64,000 bases of DNA from Meloidogyne chitwoodi (lineage: Eukaryota; Nematoda; Chromadorea; Rhabditida; Meloidogynidae): assembly GCA_015183035.1 (NCBI GenBank), contig JACZZP010000008.1:2356001-2420000 (forward strand), given 5' to 3'. Positions 11,435 through 23,495 of the stretch are shown here, in pieces; positions within the stretch are counted from its first letter, which is position 1; each line of letters begins with the position of its first letter. The translations under genes and the position numbers were made by a program. A model generated the notes under the pieces. The model saw only the letters and a program-made list of their open reading frames with translations, did no database searches and had not been told where the DNA came from.

Positions 11435-11948
11435 TTTTAATTTTTTTAAATATTTCTGAAAAATTTTTAATAGTATATTTTTTGAAAAAGACAAAAAAAA
11501 TTTATTTTTTTTCCTTTAATTTATCTAATGAGAAAAAAAAGAGAAGAGTTAATTGCTTTTTTATGTGATTGGAAGAAAATTTGGACGTCATATGTGTTCT
11601 CTTTAAGCAATCCTAAAGGTTAAAACAAAATTTCAATCAATCATGAAAAGATGTTTGTTTTTTGCTTAAGATGTTTAATGGTATATATAATAATTTGTTA
11701 AAAGTTTGAGAGTTTAAAGAGTGAATTTGGGGAGTAAAATAATTTTTTATAGTATTTTTTATTTTTTTTAGAAAATCTTTTAAGTTTCTTTTTTTATTGT
11801 AGTCAAGTATTTTTTAATTATTTTTTTTTTTGGCTTTTTTAATTTATTTTCTTAAAATTATAAGATAAAGAAAAATATTCTCTTAAAGTTAATAAAAGTC
11901 TAGTATAATTTCTAAAAATAATATATACTTTTATCCATGTGTTTTAAG
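11435..11948. other. Upstream region of the GPCR gene
   Basis: AT-rich sequence between the GPCR start and the palindromic MITE, with long T and A runs. I recognise no gene or specific promoter element. Confidence 0.35.
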
Positions 11949-12219
11949 CTAGAGTTGAGCGCTTTTCTTTATTCCGGGATTACATAATTCTCTTCAGAGC
12001 TCCTGTGATAAAGGCCACTCTCTCGTTGATGATAAAGACGCAGAAAAACTGACCACAGTGGATAGTTGAGGTCAGAGAAAAATATTGTGACCTGCTCTTT
12101 TCCAAAACTGTACTCATTTTCTGCGTCTTTATCAGACGAGAGAGTGGTCTTTATCACAGGCGCTCTGAAGAGAATCATATAAATCAAGAAAAACAGAAAG
12201 CGCTCAACTCTAGTTTAAG
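11943..12219. mobile_element. Palindromic (fold-back) MITE with 6-bp target-site duplication
   Basis: The element 11949-12213 (265 bp) is almost a full inverted repeat. It starts CTAGAGTTGAGCGCTTT and ends with the reverse complement. The arms of about 100 bp share TTCTCTTCAGAGC, CTGTGATAAAG, CCACTCTCTCG and GATAAAGACGCAGAAAA. Both sides are flanked by TTTAAG (11943-11948 and 12214-12219), a target-site duplication. There is no transposase frame, so it is a non-autonomous element. Confidence 0.85.
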
Positions 12220-15200
12220 CAGCAATTGTTTTTGGTTATTAAATTAAGGAAGGAAAAAAACATTTTTTTTAATTGAAAAAATTTATTTATAAGGAGCAAT
12301 ATTTTTAAGAATTTTTTAAATGTTTCTATTGTTTTTTTGGTATTATTTTTATGATTTTTCAAAAAACAAAAAGATGCTTAACCTTTTTTTTTTAAATAAA
12401 AAGCGGCTGTTTAATAATATTAATAAAAATATATATAGTAAACAAGGCATGAGTTTTTTTATAATATTTAAGACCTTTTTAAGGAACAAAAAAAACAAGT
12501 AGTAGAGGGGGAGGATTTTTTTTTTTTAAATTAATTTTCATATTAATTAAAACAAGCATTTAATATTATTAAAATGTGAGAAAAAATAGTGAAAAATTAA
12601 ATAAAAAAGTTAAAAAAAATTTGTCCAAAAATAATAATATAAAAGGAGGATATAGGTATAATGGTTGCGGTGATTTTTACCCTTTTTCCTTCCTTTTTGA
12701 GAGAAATTATTAAAAATAAAAAAAATTTTAATATATTAATTTGTGTTGGATGGAAATTTATTTTTTAAAAAAAAATTTTTTTTTTAATTAATATATTTAT
12801 TTTACGGGGAAAAGAAGTTTTTTTTCTGTGCTTTACCCCCGCACCCTATCAATTGCAAAAAAAAATAAAAGAAAAAATATTTTGAACTTCTTCTTTTTTT
12901 TTTTAAATTATTTTCTTTTTCCCAAGAGTGCAATTTTTATTTTTTATTTATTTTGGCAATTTGCATTTTTTTGTTGTTAAAAATATATATCTTATGATTA
13001 AAAATTAGCTCTTTATTTTGAAGAAAAAAGAAGGCTTGTTTTTATTTTTATTTTGGAGAAAAAAAGTTGTTTATTTTTATTTTTGTATTATTTTTATTTT
13101 TAGATTTAATTTGTAAAGGTAAAATGAAATTTTAGAAAAAAAAATAAAAAATAAATGGGAGTAATATTAATTAATTCAAAAATAAAACTGAGAGACGAAG
13201 AAAAGATTATTTATTTTTTTTATGATTTTAAAAAAGTATATATTATTTTTTGAAATTTTATTTAAAAAAAACTTCTTTTTTTTAAGCCCGTTTAAAAATT
13301 AAAAAAGTTTATAGAGAGTATATCTTTTATTTAAAATAATTATTATTTTATTTATTTCAAAATTTTCTGAATTTTTATTTTATTTTTTTTTGAAAGAAAA
13401 TTGTGAAGAAAAATATTTTTTAATTTTGAGAGAGAAATTGATAAAAATGTTTGTTTAAAAATAATTATAATTTTGTAATTTATTTGAAAATTATCAGATT
13501 ATTTTTTGATTATTTTTTTATTTATTTATTATTTTTAATTAATTTATTTAATTTTTCATTTTTTTATCGTTTATTGAAAGTTGTGGGTGGACACGTTTTA
13601 AGAGAGGAAATAATAATATTTTGTGAATTTTGTGTTTTATTAAAAAAATAAAAAAAATTTTTAAGTAAGAGACATGTCAAAATAAAAAGAAGAAAAAAAT
13701 TTATTTTAAAAAAAAATAATTTTTCCAAGTAAATGAATAAAAAAGGAAAGTTTTTTTTTTAGTTTAATAAATTGATAAAATAAATAAATAAATTATTTTT
13801 TTGTTTTATTATTTAAAAAATTAAATGGAAATTTAAAAATAATTTTTTTAAAAAAAAGAAAAAAACCTTTTTTTAACCGCTAATTTAGGATTAATTGTCT
13901 TTTTTTATTTTTGGTTATATTCATTTAAAATTAATTTTTTTTTTATTGTTGAATTTAAATCTTTTATATTTTTTTTTTACCAAAAATAATAAAAATTAAT
14001 TTTTAAAAAAATCTCAAAAATTAATTTTTGGTCAATAAAGAAAAAAATTTTTTTTTTCTTTTAAATAATGGGGGAGAAGTGATGGGCATTTTTTTATTTT
14101 TTTTTAAATTTTAAATTTATTTAATTGGCACTTTTTTAATTTTTTTTTTAAAGAATAGTTGGGTATTTAATTAATTTTAGATTTTAAAAAATTAAATAAT
14201 TTTTTTTTATTATTTTTGATGTAAATAAAAAATTAAATAATTTTCTCTTTTAACAATATGAAAAAAAAAAATTTTTAAGAAAAATTAAGTAAATAATGAA
14301 TGCTATTTTATTTATTTTAAAAAAAAAATTATTAAAACTGTCTCTAAATAATAATGCTGGAAGAATAAAATAAAAATAAAGAAGTAAATTAAGCATAAAA
14401 AAAAAAATATTTTTTTTTATGAATATATTAAAGAAAATAAAAAAAATAATAATATTTGTGTTGTAGGAGAGAAAGGTGTGGGGGAGGAGAGACAACAATA
14501 TTGAATAAAATAAAAGAAGTTAAAAAATTTATTAAAATATAATTGAAAAATTTTTTAAAAATTTAGAAAACAATTATTTATGTGTTTTGAATAATTTATA
14601 ATTTTTAGATATTTTTTAATTTTTTTTATTAATAATTATATTTATTTTTTAAATTTTATGGGAGAGACTTTTAATTAATTAAAGTTATATTATTTTTTTT
14701 TTTAAATTTTATTTTTTTATTATTAAAAAATAGTTAAAACTCTGTCATCTCTTTAAATAATTTTAATTTTATTTTTTATTAATTAATTAATTAATTTTTT
14801 GACACTTTTTATTTTTATTTAATGAAAAAAGAAAAAGAAGTTTTTTATTTTTAATATATTATAATAGAAAAGTGTGTATTTTTTTTTAATTTTGTTATTA
14901 TCGTCGTCGTTTTATTTTTATTTCAATTTTTAGTTTGTCTAAAAAATGCTTCCGCTTAATTTAATTAATCTGAGAGAGGGCAACAAGCATTTTATTTATA
15001 TTAAAAAAAAAGGAAAAAGAGAAAATATTTTAGGGAAAATGAAAAAAAAATAAATAAAAATAATTATATTTCCAAGAAAATAAATATAAATATATTTTTA
15101 TTTTTATTAAAAAATAAAATGCCTAAAAAAGGGTAAAATGAGGAGAGAAAAATTGAAAAAATTAAATAAAAAATTTTTTATTTTTTTTTTGTAAAATAAA

Positions 15201-18200
15201 AAATAAAGAAATTTAAAAAAGGATAAAGATTAGAATACAAGGACAATGAAAATACAAAAAAAATTAATTTTATTTTTTTAATTAATTAAAAATAAATAAA
15301 ATATTTGGATTAAAAAAAAAATTCTAAATTTTTTTAATTTTAAGAAAATTATTTTTTATTTTTTAAATAAAAAATGGAAATAAAATATAAAGTCAATTTG
15401 GTTTGTTAAAAAAAATATATTAATAATATTTTTATTTGACACTTTTAAGGGGAAAATAATATTTTTTTCTATTATATTTAATGTTGACACCTTTTTTTAA
15501 CTGAAAAAAAAATATTTTTTTTTTGATAATATATTTTTGCCATTCACTTAAAATATTAAAATGGGTTACGATTATTAAAAAATAGATATAAAAATTTACA
15601 TATATTTTTTATTTATTTATATTAAAAAGTGATATCAAGAAAGATTAAAATATTTTTTTTTTTTGACTTTTTTAAATATTTTTCCTTTAAAATATGTAAA
15701 AATGAGGAAAGAAAAAAGTGTTTTAAAATAAATATTTGGTTATTTTTTTAATAATTTATTCATTTTTAAAGAGAAGTTTTATATAAGTGTTTTGGAGGTT
15801 TTAAAGAAAATTAAAAAAAATAAAAAAGAAATAAAAGTCAAGAAAAGTGTGGAAATAAATAAATAAATAATTTCAGGTGGCACATATATTTATTAATAAA
15901 TAGTCGATTAAAAAAAAATAAATATATAATATTAATTAAAAAAAGTTTAAAAAATAAATGAGGAAAATATTTTTTTATTTTCTAACAATTTTTTGAAAGA
16001 AAAATAAAAATTTTTTTTTTTAATTAAAATAAATAAAATTTTTTTTAAATTAAATTAAATTTATTTTTATTTATTTGTTTTTTTTTTTGTTTTTTAATTT
16101 TTTTTTTAAAAGTAATTTTTTGATTTTTTTTTTAATTTTTAAATTTAAATTTTATTATTATTTTTTTGCTTTCTTATTAGATTATTTTTTTAATTTTTTT
16201 TGTTTTTTTTATTTTTTAAAGTTCATTCTAAATTTTAAAAATACTTTTTTTATTTTTAAAATTGATATATTCCACAAAAAAGAAAAAAATTATTAACGCT
16301 TGATTACTCTTTTATTTTATTTTTTTATTTAATAATTATTTTATTTTTTTTTTAACTTAAAAATGTAGACTAAAATAATAATAAATTAGCACAATTTAAA
16401 GAAAAAATAATATTAAATTAATACAAAAAAAAAAGAAAAAATTATTTAATGCTATCAAGATTATGAAAAAAAAAAAATTTTCTTTTTTTAAAACTTGGGG
16501 GCATTATTATTAATTTTTTTTTTACAACAACTTTTATTTTATTCTTTCTAATTTTTCTCTTTTAGAAAATGTCATTTTTAAATTTTAACAAGTATTAAAA
16601 TTTTTAAATTAATTTTAAAAATTTTTTTTTAATTTTTAAAATTATTAAATAATTTATTTATTTTAATTTTTAATAATTTTTGACTTTTTTTATATTTGTA
16701 GTGTGTATTTATTTATTTATTTATTTTTTATGTTTCGGTCACCTGCCTTTTTTAATATTTGGCAACATTTTTTCTCTCTATCAAATTTCAAGTTTTTAAA
16801 TAGCTATTTTAAAATAAATTTAAGCAAAAAATAATAATTGCAAATACTCATATGACATAAATAAAATACATATTATATTTGCAGCATACCACGTGTTTAA
16901 AACTGTTATATTAAAAGAAATGTTTTGTTTGTACTTTTTTACAAATTGTAAAATAAGTTCTGAAAATTTGTTAATTGTAAATTCTGATTTATATAAAAGT
17001 TGTGGTTGTAATTTCCTACTTTCAAGTTTTATTTACGTAATTTTTAAATTGTAATTCTGATTTTCAAGTTTATTTAAATATTTCTGATTTTTAAGTTTAT
17101 TTTAAGTAATTCTGATTTTCAAGTTTATAAATTTATATAATTTAATGTGAAACACTTCTGTTTTAATAAAAATTAATTTAGATTTATAAATAGATACATA
17201 AATTGAAATTAATTTTTTTATTCCCACATTAAAAAGTTTTTTTTTTCATTTCCTAATACTAAAACTTATTTTATTACTTTTTCTTTTTTATTTGGTTTTT
17301 GTGTTTCTATAAAATGCAGCATTTTTTTAAATTAAAAGCAAGGTGCTTTTTTCTTTCTTTTTTTTTTAATTTAGGTGATTTTCTTTTTTTAAAACTTGCA
17401 AATTTATTTTTTCTATTATTAGTTTTTTTAAACATTAAAAAGATTAAAAAATATATTTTTTATTTTGAAAAAATTGGGGGAAGTATATAAAAATTTATTT
17501 AAGTATTTTTTACTATTTTTAAACGATTTTAGGTAATTTTCTTTCTTTTTTATTATACTACTTAATTATAATATTTAATTTCTAATTTTAAAATTACTTT
17601 TAAAAATATTTTTTCTATTTTAAAATAATATTTAATAAATCTCTTTATTTAATTATTATATAATATTTTAAAAAATAATTTTTCATACTTGGCTTTTTTT
17701 ATTTTTTAATCCTTACTCTTTTTAAACTTTTGCTTAATTCCTTGATATTTAATATATTTACATATAGGTATATTCTTAATACTTTAACTATTTATTCGCG
17801 TCTTTTACGCGCACTTTAAATATATTTTTTAATTTTATATTTTTTTTTATTCAATATATTATTTAAAAATATATTTTTTAAGACATTTAAATATTTTTTT
17901 TGTTATTTATTAAATTGACATTTTAATACAATTTAATTTGGGGTACATTTATTTTAAAACACCCTAATATTTATTATTTTTTTATTTTTCCTATTTTTGA
18001 AAATAAAAAAAAGTGCCACATTTTGGATATTTTTTCTTCTTTAATTTTTCTCTATATATTTTACTTCTTTTTTTTTGCGCATACTTTTAAAATTAATTTA
18101 GTTTATTTATTTTTTGTTGTCTTGTTTCATTATAACCATTGCCATAGGCTGAAAGGATTCTTTTACATAGTAGTACTTTTCTTCTTTTTCCTTCTTCTAA

Positions 18201-18805
18201 AAGATTTTTTGTCATTTTTAGACTTTTTTTTGCCAAAATTTTTTACTTTAAAAAAAGTAGTTGGATAGACTCTTCAATTTTTTCCTTCAATAATATGTTT
18301 TTTGTCGTTTTCTTTTTTTTTTAAATAAATTTTTAACTTATAATATAAAAAATTAGAGGTATATTAAATACTTATATCCATTTTGTTTAAAAAAAATAAT
18401 TTTTTTTCTTTATGTGGAGCTTATTTTAAAAAGAGCTTATATATTTTTGCTTCTTTTTTTGCTTATTTAGGATGAAATGCTTTTTTTTCTTCTTAAGGTG
18501 AGAGGAAAAAAAAGAAAGAAGGGTGAGGGGGGATTGATGCTTTAAGGAAAATTCACTAAAAAAAACTTTTCTTTTTTTCTCCTTTCTAATTTTTTTACAT
18601 GTATTTCCTTTTTTTTCATCGCAAAGTCCAAACATCCGTTCATTTTACTTATTTTTTTTTGTCTTTTTTTACCTTTTATCTTCTCTTTTAGAACATTATT
18701 AAATTATTTTAGATATTTTTTGATTTTTTATATAAATTTAATTAATAGTAAAATTTTATATTTAAAAAAATTTAATAAAATTTTAAGAAAAATTTAAAAA
18801 AAAAA
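12214..18805. other. Extremely AT-rich gene desert
   Basis: About 6.6 kb composed mainly of A and T homopolymer runs, in both orientations. Short frames encode only Phe/Lys/Leu/Asn-rich low-complexity peptides and have no splice partners, so none is annotated. The only structure seen is a dispersed motif cluster near 16930-17140. The 3' part is the upstream region of the plus-strand GPCR. Confidence 0.6.
16930..17140. repeat. Cluster of TTCTGATTTTCAAGTTTA motifs
   Basis: The motif TTCTGATTTT(C/T)AAGTTTA occurs about four times, with ACAAATTGTAAAA beside it. The same pair of motifs recurs in a GPCR intron (20741-20890) and, partly, near 22490-22640, 25095-25195 and 28260-28400. Confidence 0.5.
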
Positions 18806-21800
18806 ATGGGTGGTCTTGATTCATTTTGTCAATTAAAAAGTGACAACAATAACAACAACAACAATGACCTTCTTAACACAACAATAAACAACAATATATC
18901 AAATATTAATAATAATGATCCTTCTACTGAAGCTGCATTGTTAAGATTAAAATCAACATTTAGAACAATTATTGTAAGTATATTTTAAATAAAAATTTAA
19001 TTTTTTTTTAAAGGGATCAACCCTGAATATCTAATTAGCCAATTGCCAATTCGGTCAAATCTCTTAAAACAATTTGGTCCCATTCAAACTTGGACCTACA
19101 AGGAGTGTTTTATTACTTTACCAAATTGGCAGTTTGGCAAAATGGCTAATAGATATTCAGGGTTGATCCCTTTTTAAATAATATATTTTGTAATTTTCTT
19201 GGAATTTTTGTACTTTTTGTAATAATATTTTTAAAGCGTACAAAATTCCAATTTATGTATATATATATTTTTTTTTTTGTTAATATAAAAATTAAGAAGC
19301 AGAAAAAGGCAACAACACACATTTTTTTTCTTTTATCCTTTAAACACTTTTTTTTTTTTAATTATTTTTATTTATGGGAAAATTGCTTAAAAAATTGTTT
19401 CATAACACACATTCAAAAATTCATTTTCTTTTGTGGTAAAATAATTTTCTTTGCCTCAAGGAGGAGACTTTTTAATCTCTCTTAGAAAAAAAAATGGGGA
19501 AAATTACTATTTTTATGTTCTAAATTAGGAAATAAATAAATAAATATATATTTTAAAAAATAAGTAAAAAAAAGAGAAATTAATTTGGGGGTTTTTTTTG
19601 AAGTTGATGAGAGTTGATAAATTAATGTGTTAAATGTATTTTGAAGAAAAATATTTATTTATGACGATATAATAATTTAAAAAAAAAATAAAAAATTAAA
19701 TTGTAATTATTTTTTTTTTAATTAAAAAAAATTTTAGGTTGTAATTTCGGCACTTGGTGTTGCTGGTAATATTTTAAACCTTATGACGTTGCGTAGTCCT
19801 TCACTTCGAAATGTTCCGTTTATGTTTATTCGTGCATTGGCTCTCTTTGATTTGGTATAATTTTTTTTTTTTAATTTTATAGTCTACATTTTGTTTCTTT
19901 TTTTATAAAATGTGATGAGATAGATGTATTTATTTTTAAGAAATAAAGATTAGAGGGAATAAAAATGTTTAAAAAAAATAAATAACCGAATTTTTAAGAA
20001 TTTTTAAACCTTCAAAATTTAATTATAAATATATTTTAAATTTTCTAGATAAGTTTAACATCAATTCTTCTACATTTTTCTCTTGAATGGTTACAAATTG
20101 AATCAGATGTAGTTATTTTTTATGAAGTTTGGGTACAAGATGTTTTAATAAATTCTTTTTTGGTTGCTGGACTTTATTGCGCTGTTTTGTTAACAATTGA
20201 AAGGTTTTTTTCTTTTTTAATTAAAAAAAAATAATTTAAATTTTTTTTCAAAAGATTTTTATTAATTCGAAAACCTTTGTCTACTGGTATACGCCTTTTA
20301 AGTGTAGAAAACACTGTTTTGGTCAAAATTGGTTTGGCTTTGTTAGCTGCTTTAATATTGCATGCACCAATGTCATTACAAGTTTGTAATTTTTTTTTTT
20401 TAGAAAATATTTTTAATTTTATTAATTTTTGTAGTGGCAAGCAAAATGTTCAGAATATGAACCAATAATATACAATAATGAAAATAAAAGTTTTTATTTA
20501 TTTTTAAAATTATTATTATTTTTTAATTTAATAGAAATTGAAGTACATAAAATTGGTAGTTGTCTACATTGGTCACGAGGAAAATTTAATAATCGTGATC
20601 TTCTGTGCCGTGAACCTTTTTATCTCCTCTACAATTATTATAAAATGGGAAGAGAATTTTTACGATTTTTTTGTGTTTTGTTGCTTGTTATTTTAAATGC
20701 TGTTATTGCTCGTCATTTACAAGTTGCAAAGGTTTGTGTTTTTTTAAAGTTTATATTTCTGATTTCAAGTTTAATTTTTTTTGTATTTTTTTAAAGTTTA
20801 TATTTCTGATTTCAAGTTTAATTTTTTTTGTATTTTTTTAAAGTTTAATATTTCTGATTTTGTTTATATTCTGATTTCAATATTTTTTATTTTAAGCGAA
20901 ATCGTCGTTTATTAATTAAACGTGTTAGTATGACCACTACTGGCACTGAAGCATCTGCAGTTGATTCAACAAAAGCTCACAATCAACAACCACATTATCA
21001 AATTCAAAGAAATAACAGTGCAAATTCTCCAACTTGCTCAAATTGTCATCAAAAACATTATCAACATTTAAATTGTCAAAAACAACCACAACATCAAAAT
21101 GCTAAAACTTCAAATTCTTCACCTCCAATAACAACAGATGTTTGTTTACAACAACAACCAAATGAACAACAACAACAACGTCCAGCAACGCCAAGTATTA
21201 GTGGTAATCGTCGAGATTTAAATTCATTAATGCGTTCTTTTACTGAAAAGAAATTGACTGCATTAATGGTGGCAATTTGTGTTATTTTTGTGAGTTTATT
21301 TTTAATATTAAAAATTTATTTATTATTTTTTAATTTTTGTACAGGTTGTTGGAAACATACCGCAAATGGTTTGAACACTTTTTTTTTTTAAATAAAATAA
21401 ATATTTCTTTTTTTAGGTTGTAATGGCTCTACAAAATGAAGCTCTTGATAATTCTTTTGGTTTTCAAGTATATTTTTTTTAATAAAAAAAATATTTTTAT
21501 GTTTAAATTTAGGTTTTTCGTCAAATTGCTAACACAGCAGAAGTTTTAAATCATTGCCTAAACTTTTTTATTTTTTGCATGGCTTCTTCAGAATATTGTA
21601 GAGCATTTTTGTCACTCAAACCTGTACGTTGTTTACTTCGTTATTTTCCTTTGTGTAATGCATTAGCAAACTCTAGAATTAGTGGTTCGGTTCGAAGGTT
21701 TATTTTTTTTTATTTTAAAACAATATTAAAATAAATTATATTTAAAGACGCCTTGAACGAACACATCAATTAATGTTGGGTGGTAGTAATACGCATGAAA

Positions 21801-22352
21801 CATCTGCATTAAATTATGATTTGAAAAACAATTTACGCAAAAAATCGTCTATTGGAATTATTTTAACAAATTCAGATAACGGTTATTATTATTATTTTTT
21901 TTTAATTATATTTTTTAGGAAGTAGTGGTGGATGTGGAGGAGCTTCTTCAACAGGTTGGTTTGGTGGTGGTGATCAAAAACTTTGGCGTTATCGTCGAGA
22001 TACTTCTGTTACAAATGAAAGTAATAATGGAAGAAAACGTGGGTCAAGCGGTGGCACTTCCTGCACTTTAATGGTTGAACGTAAATCATCTAATAATTTA
22101 ACTACAAATGGAGGGATGATAAGTCAAGAATTTGGCAACTGGAATGTTAGTAAATTTTTTTAAAATTAATATTTTAAAATTAAATTTTAAAAATTATATA
22201 TAAATTTTTAGAATCAAAATTTTGCTACTCAAGTTCAGCTACTTGTATGTGGAAATAATAATAATAATATAATTGCTGCAAAAACATCAACAACAACATC
22301 AGATGAAAATTGTAGTTTAGATGAAAGTGCTACGGCAGATGATTTTTTATAA
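18806..22352 (+). CDS. Class A GPCR with long Gln/Asn-rich third intracellular loop
   Basis: Thirteen coding blocks (18806-18973, 19738-19854, 20049-20203, 20255-20381, 20435-20731 with a probable 45-bp intron near 20489-20533, 20897-21289, 21345-21368, 21417-21467, 21513-21697, 21748-21881, 21919-22145, 22212-22352) give about 657 residues. The N-terminus is Asn-rich with NNT/NNI glycosylation-type sites. TM1 carries AGNILNLMTLRS. TM3 ends LLTIERFLLIRKPLS, the E/DRY equivalent (Arg about 147). TM6 starts KKLTALMVAICVIF and TM7 is NHCLNFFIFCMASSEYCRAF. The layout matches FMRFamide-type neuropeptide receptors of nematodes. The third intracellular loop, about residues 274-390, is unusually long and Gln/Asn/His/Thr-rich. 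One exon is only 24 bp. Ligand unknown. Confidence 0.85.
19005..19178. mobile_element. Short MITE with 8-bp target-site duplication in GPCR intron 1
   Basis: The 158-bp element (19013-19170) starts GGGATCAACCCTGAATATCT and ends with its reverse complement. The arms of about 50 bp also share TTAGCC, GCCAAT-like and TTGG blocks. TTTTTAAA flanks both ends (19005-19012, 19171-19178). It has a different sequence from the 12-kb MITE and no coding capacity. Confidence 0.78.
20741..20890. repeat. 47-bp tandem repeat in GPCR intron
   Basis: Three copies of a unit running TTTTTTAAAGTTTATATTTC and then TGATTTCAAGTTTAATTTT. The AAAG start points are at 20746, 20793 and 20840, so the period is 47 bp. The last copy is degenerate. 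Confidence 0.75.
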
Positions 22353-23495
22353 TTTTTAAAAAAAAAAGAAACTAAGAATTTCATATCATTTATTTAATTT
22401 TTGTGATAAAAGAATTTTTTACTCTTTTTGACACTTTACTTGATGTTTTATATACATATTGCTTATTTTCTTTCAGATTTACAATTGTTTTCACAAAGTT
22501 TTTACAATTACAAATATCAAGTTTATTTTTCTATAGATGTGTTTTGTGTTTCTGTATTACAATTACAAAGGTTTATTTTTTAATTCAAGTTCTGTGTTGT
22601 GAACAATTCAAGTTTATTTAATTCAAGTTTTTTTCTTTGATCATAATTGAAAGGTGTAAAATCTATTGAATAAAATATGGGCTAAATTATAAGGAAGAAT
22701 CTTTATTTTTTATTATCCTTTTTTAACATCACCGTCAATCTTTTTTCTACCGCTTAAATAGGAGATTAAAAGAAAAACTATTAAATAAAGGGTAAACTTT
22801 ATTTGCGTGAAGAAAATGATTGAAAGACTTTTAGAATTATCTCAGGCAAAAGGAACCTGTTCCCTTGGATAAAAAATTAAGAAAAAATGAATTTTATATT
22901 TTTAGAATATTATGTAAATTTTTGTATATAATTATTATATTTAAATTATTTTTTTCTTTTTTATGTTATATTATTTATGCTCCGGAACCGTTACCATTTT
23001 TTAATTTTAGACCTTTCTTTTTTTAACTTTTAATTATTTTGAGTGTAAACAATATTTTTTTAAGAGTTTTAAGGCCTTTAAAAATAAACTTGATCTGATT
23101 AAATATATTTATAAAAATATAGAAAAGGTAAAATTAAAATATTTTTTTTTTGAGAATATTTTAATAATTAAAAGCTAAGTGAAACAATAATAATTTATAT
23201 AAAAACATGTTATTTTTTAACATGCTTATTTTTGTATTTCTTCCATTTTATTCACATTCATTTTATTATTATAAATTTTTAAGATTGTACTTTACTTGCT
23301 TATTATTCTTGTTTTTTAATTTCTTGTTTTTTTTCTTTGTTTTTGGAAGAGATTTTTTCTCTTATATTGTTTTTAATTAAATATAAATTGATTTTTAATT
23401 TTAAGACTCTAAAAAACTTTTTTTAATACTCTTACTCAAAAAATATTCTTTGTTATTTTTTAATTTTAAAAATCTTAAATATTTTAGATTTATTT
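22353..23495. other. Intergenic AT-rich spacer
   Basis: 1.1 kb between the second GPCR and the ZP gene. It contains copies of a CAAGTTTATTT motif at 22490-22640 and otherwise T-rich sequence. No gene is seen. Confidence 0.4.

Noticed and set aside
12320..18635. Several 60-80 codon frames in the AT-rich desert
   Set aside because: They encode Phe/Lys/Asn/Leu low-complexity peptides, lack splice partners and show no domain.
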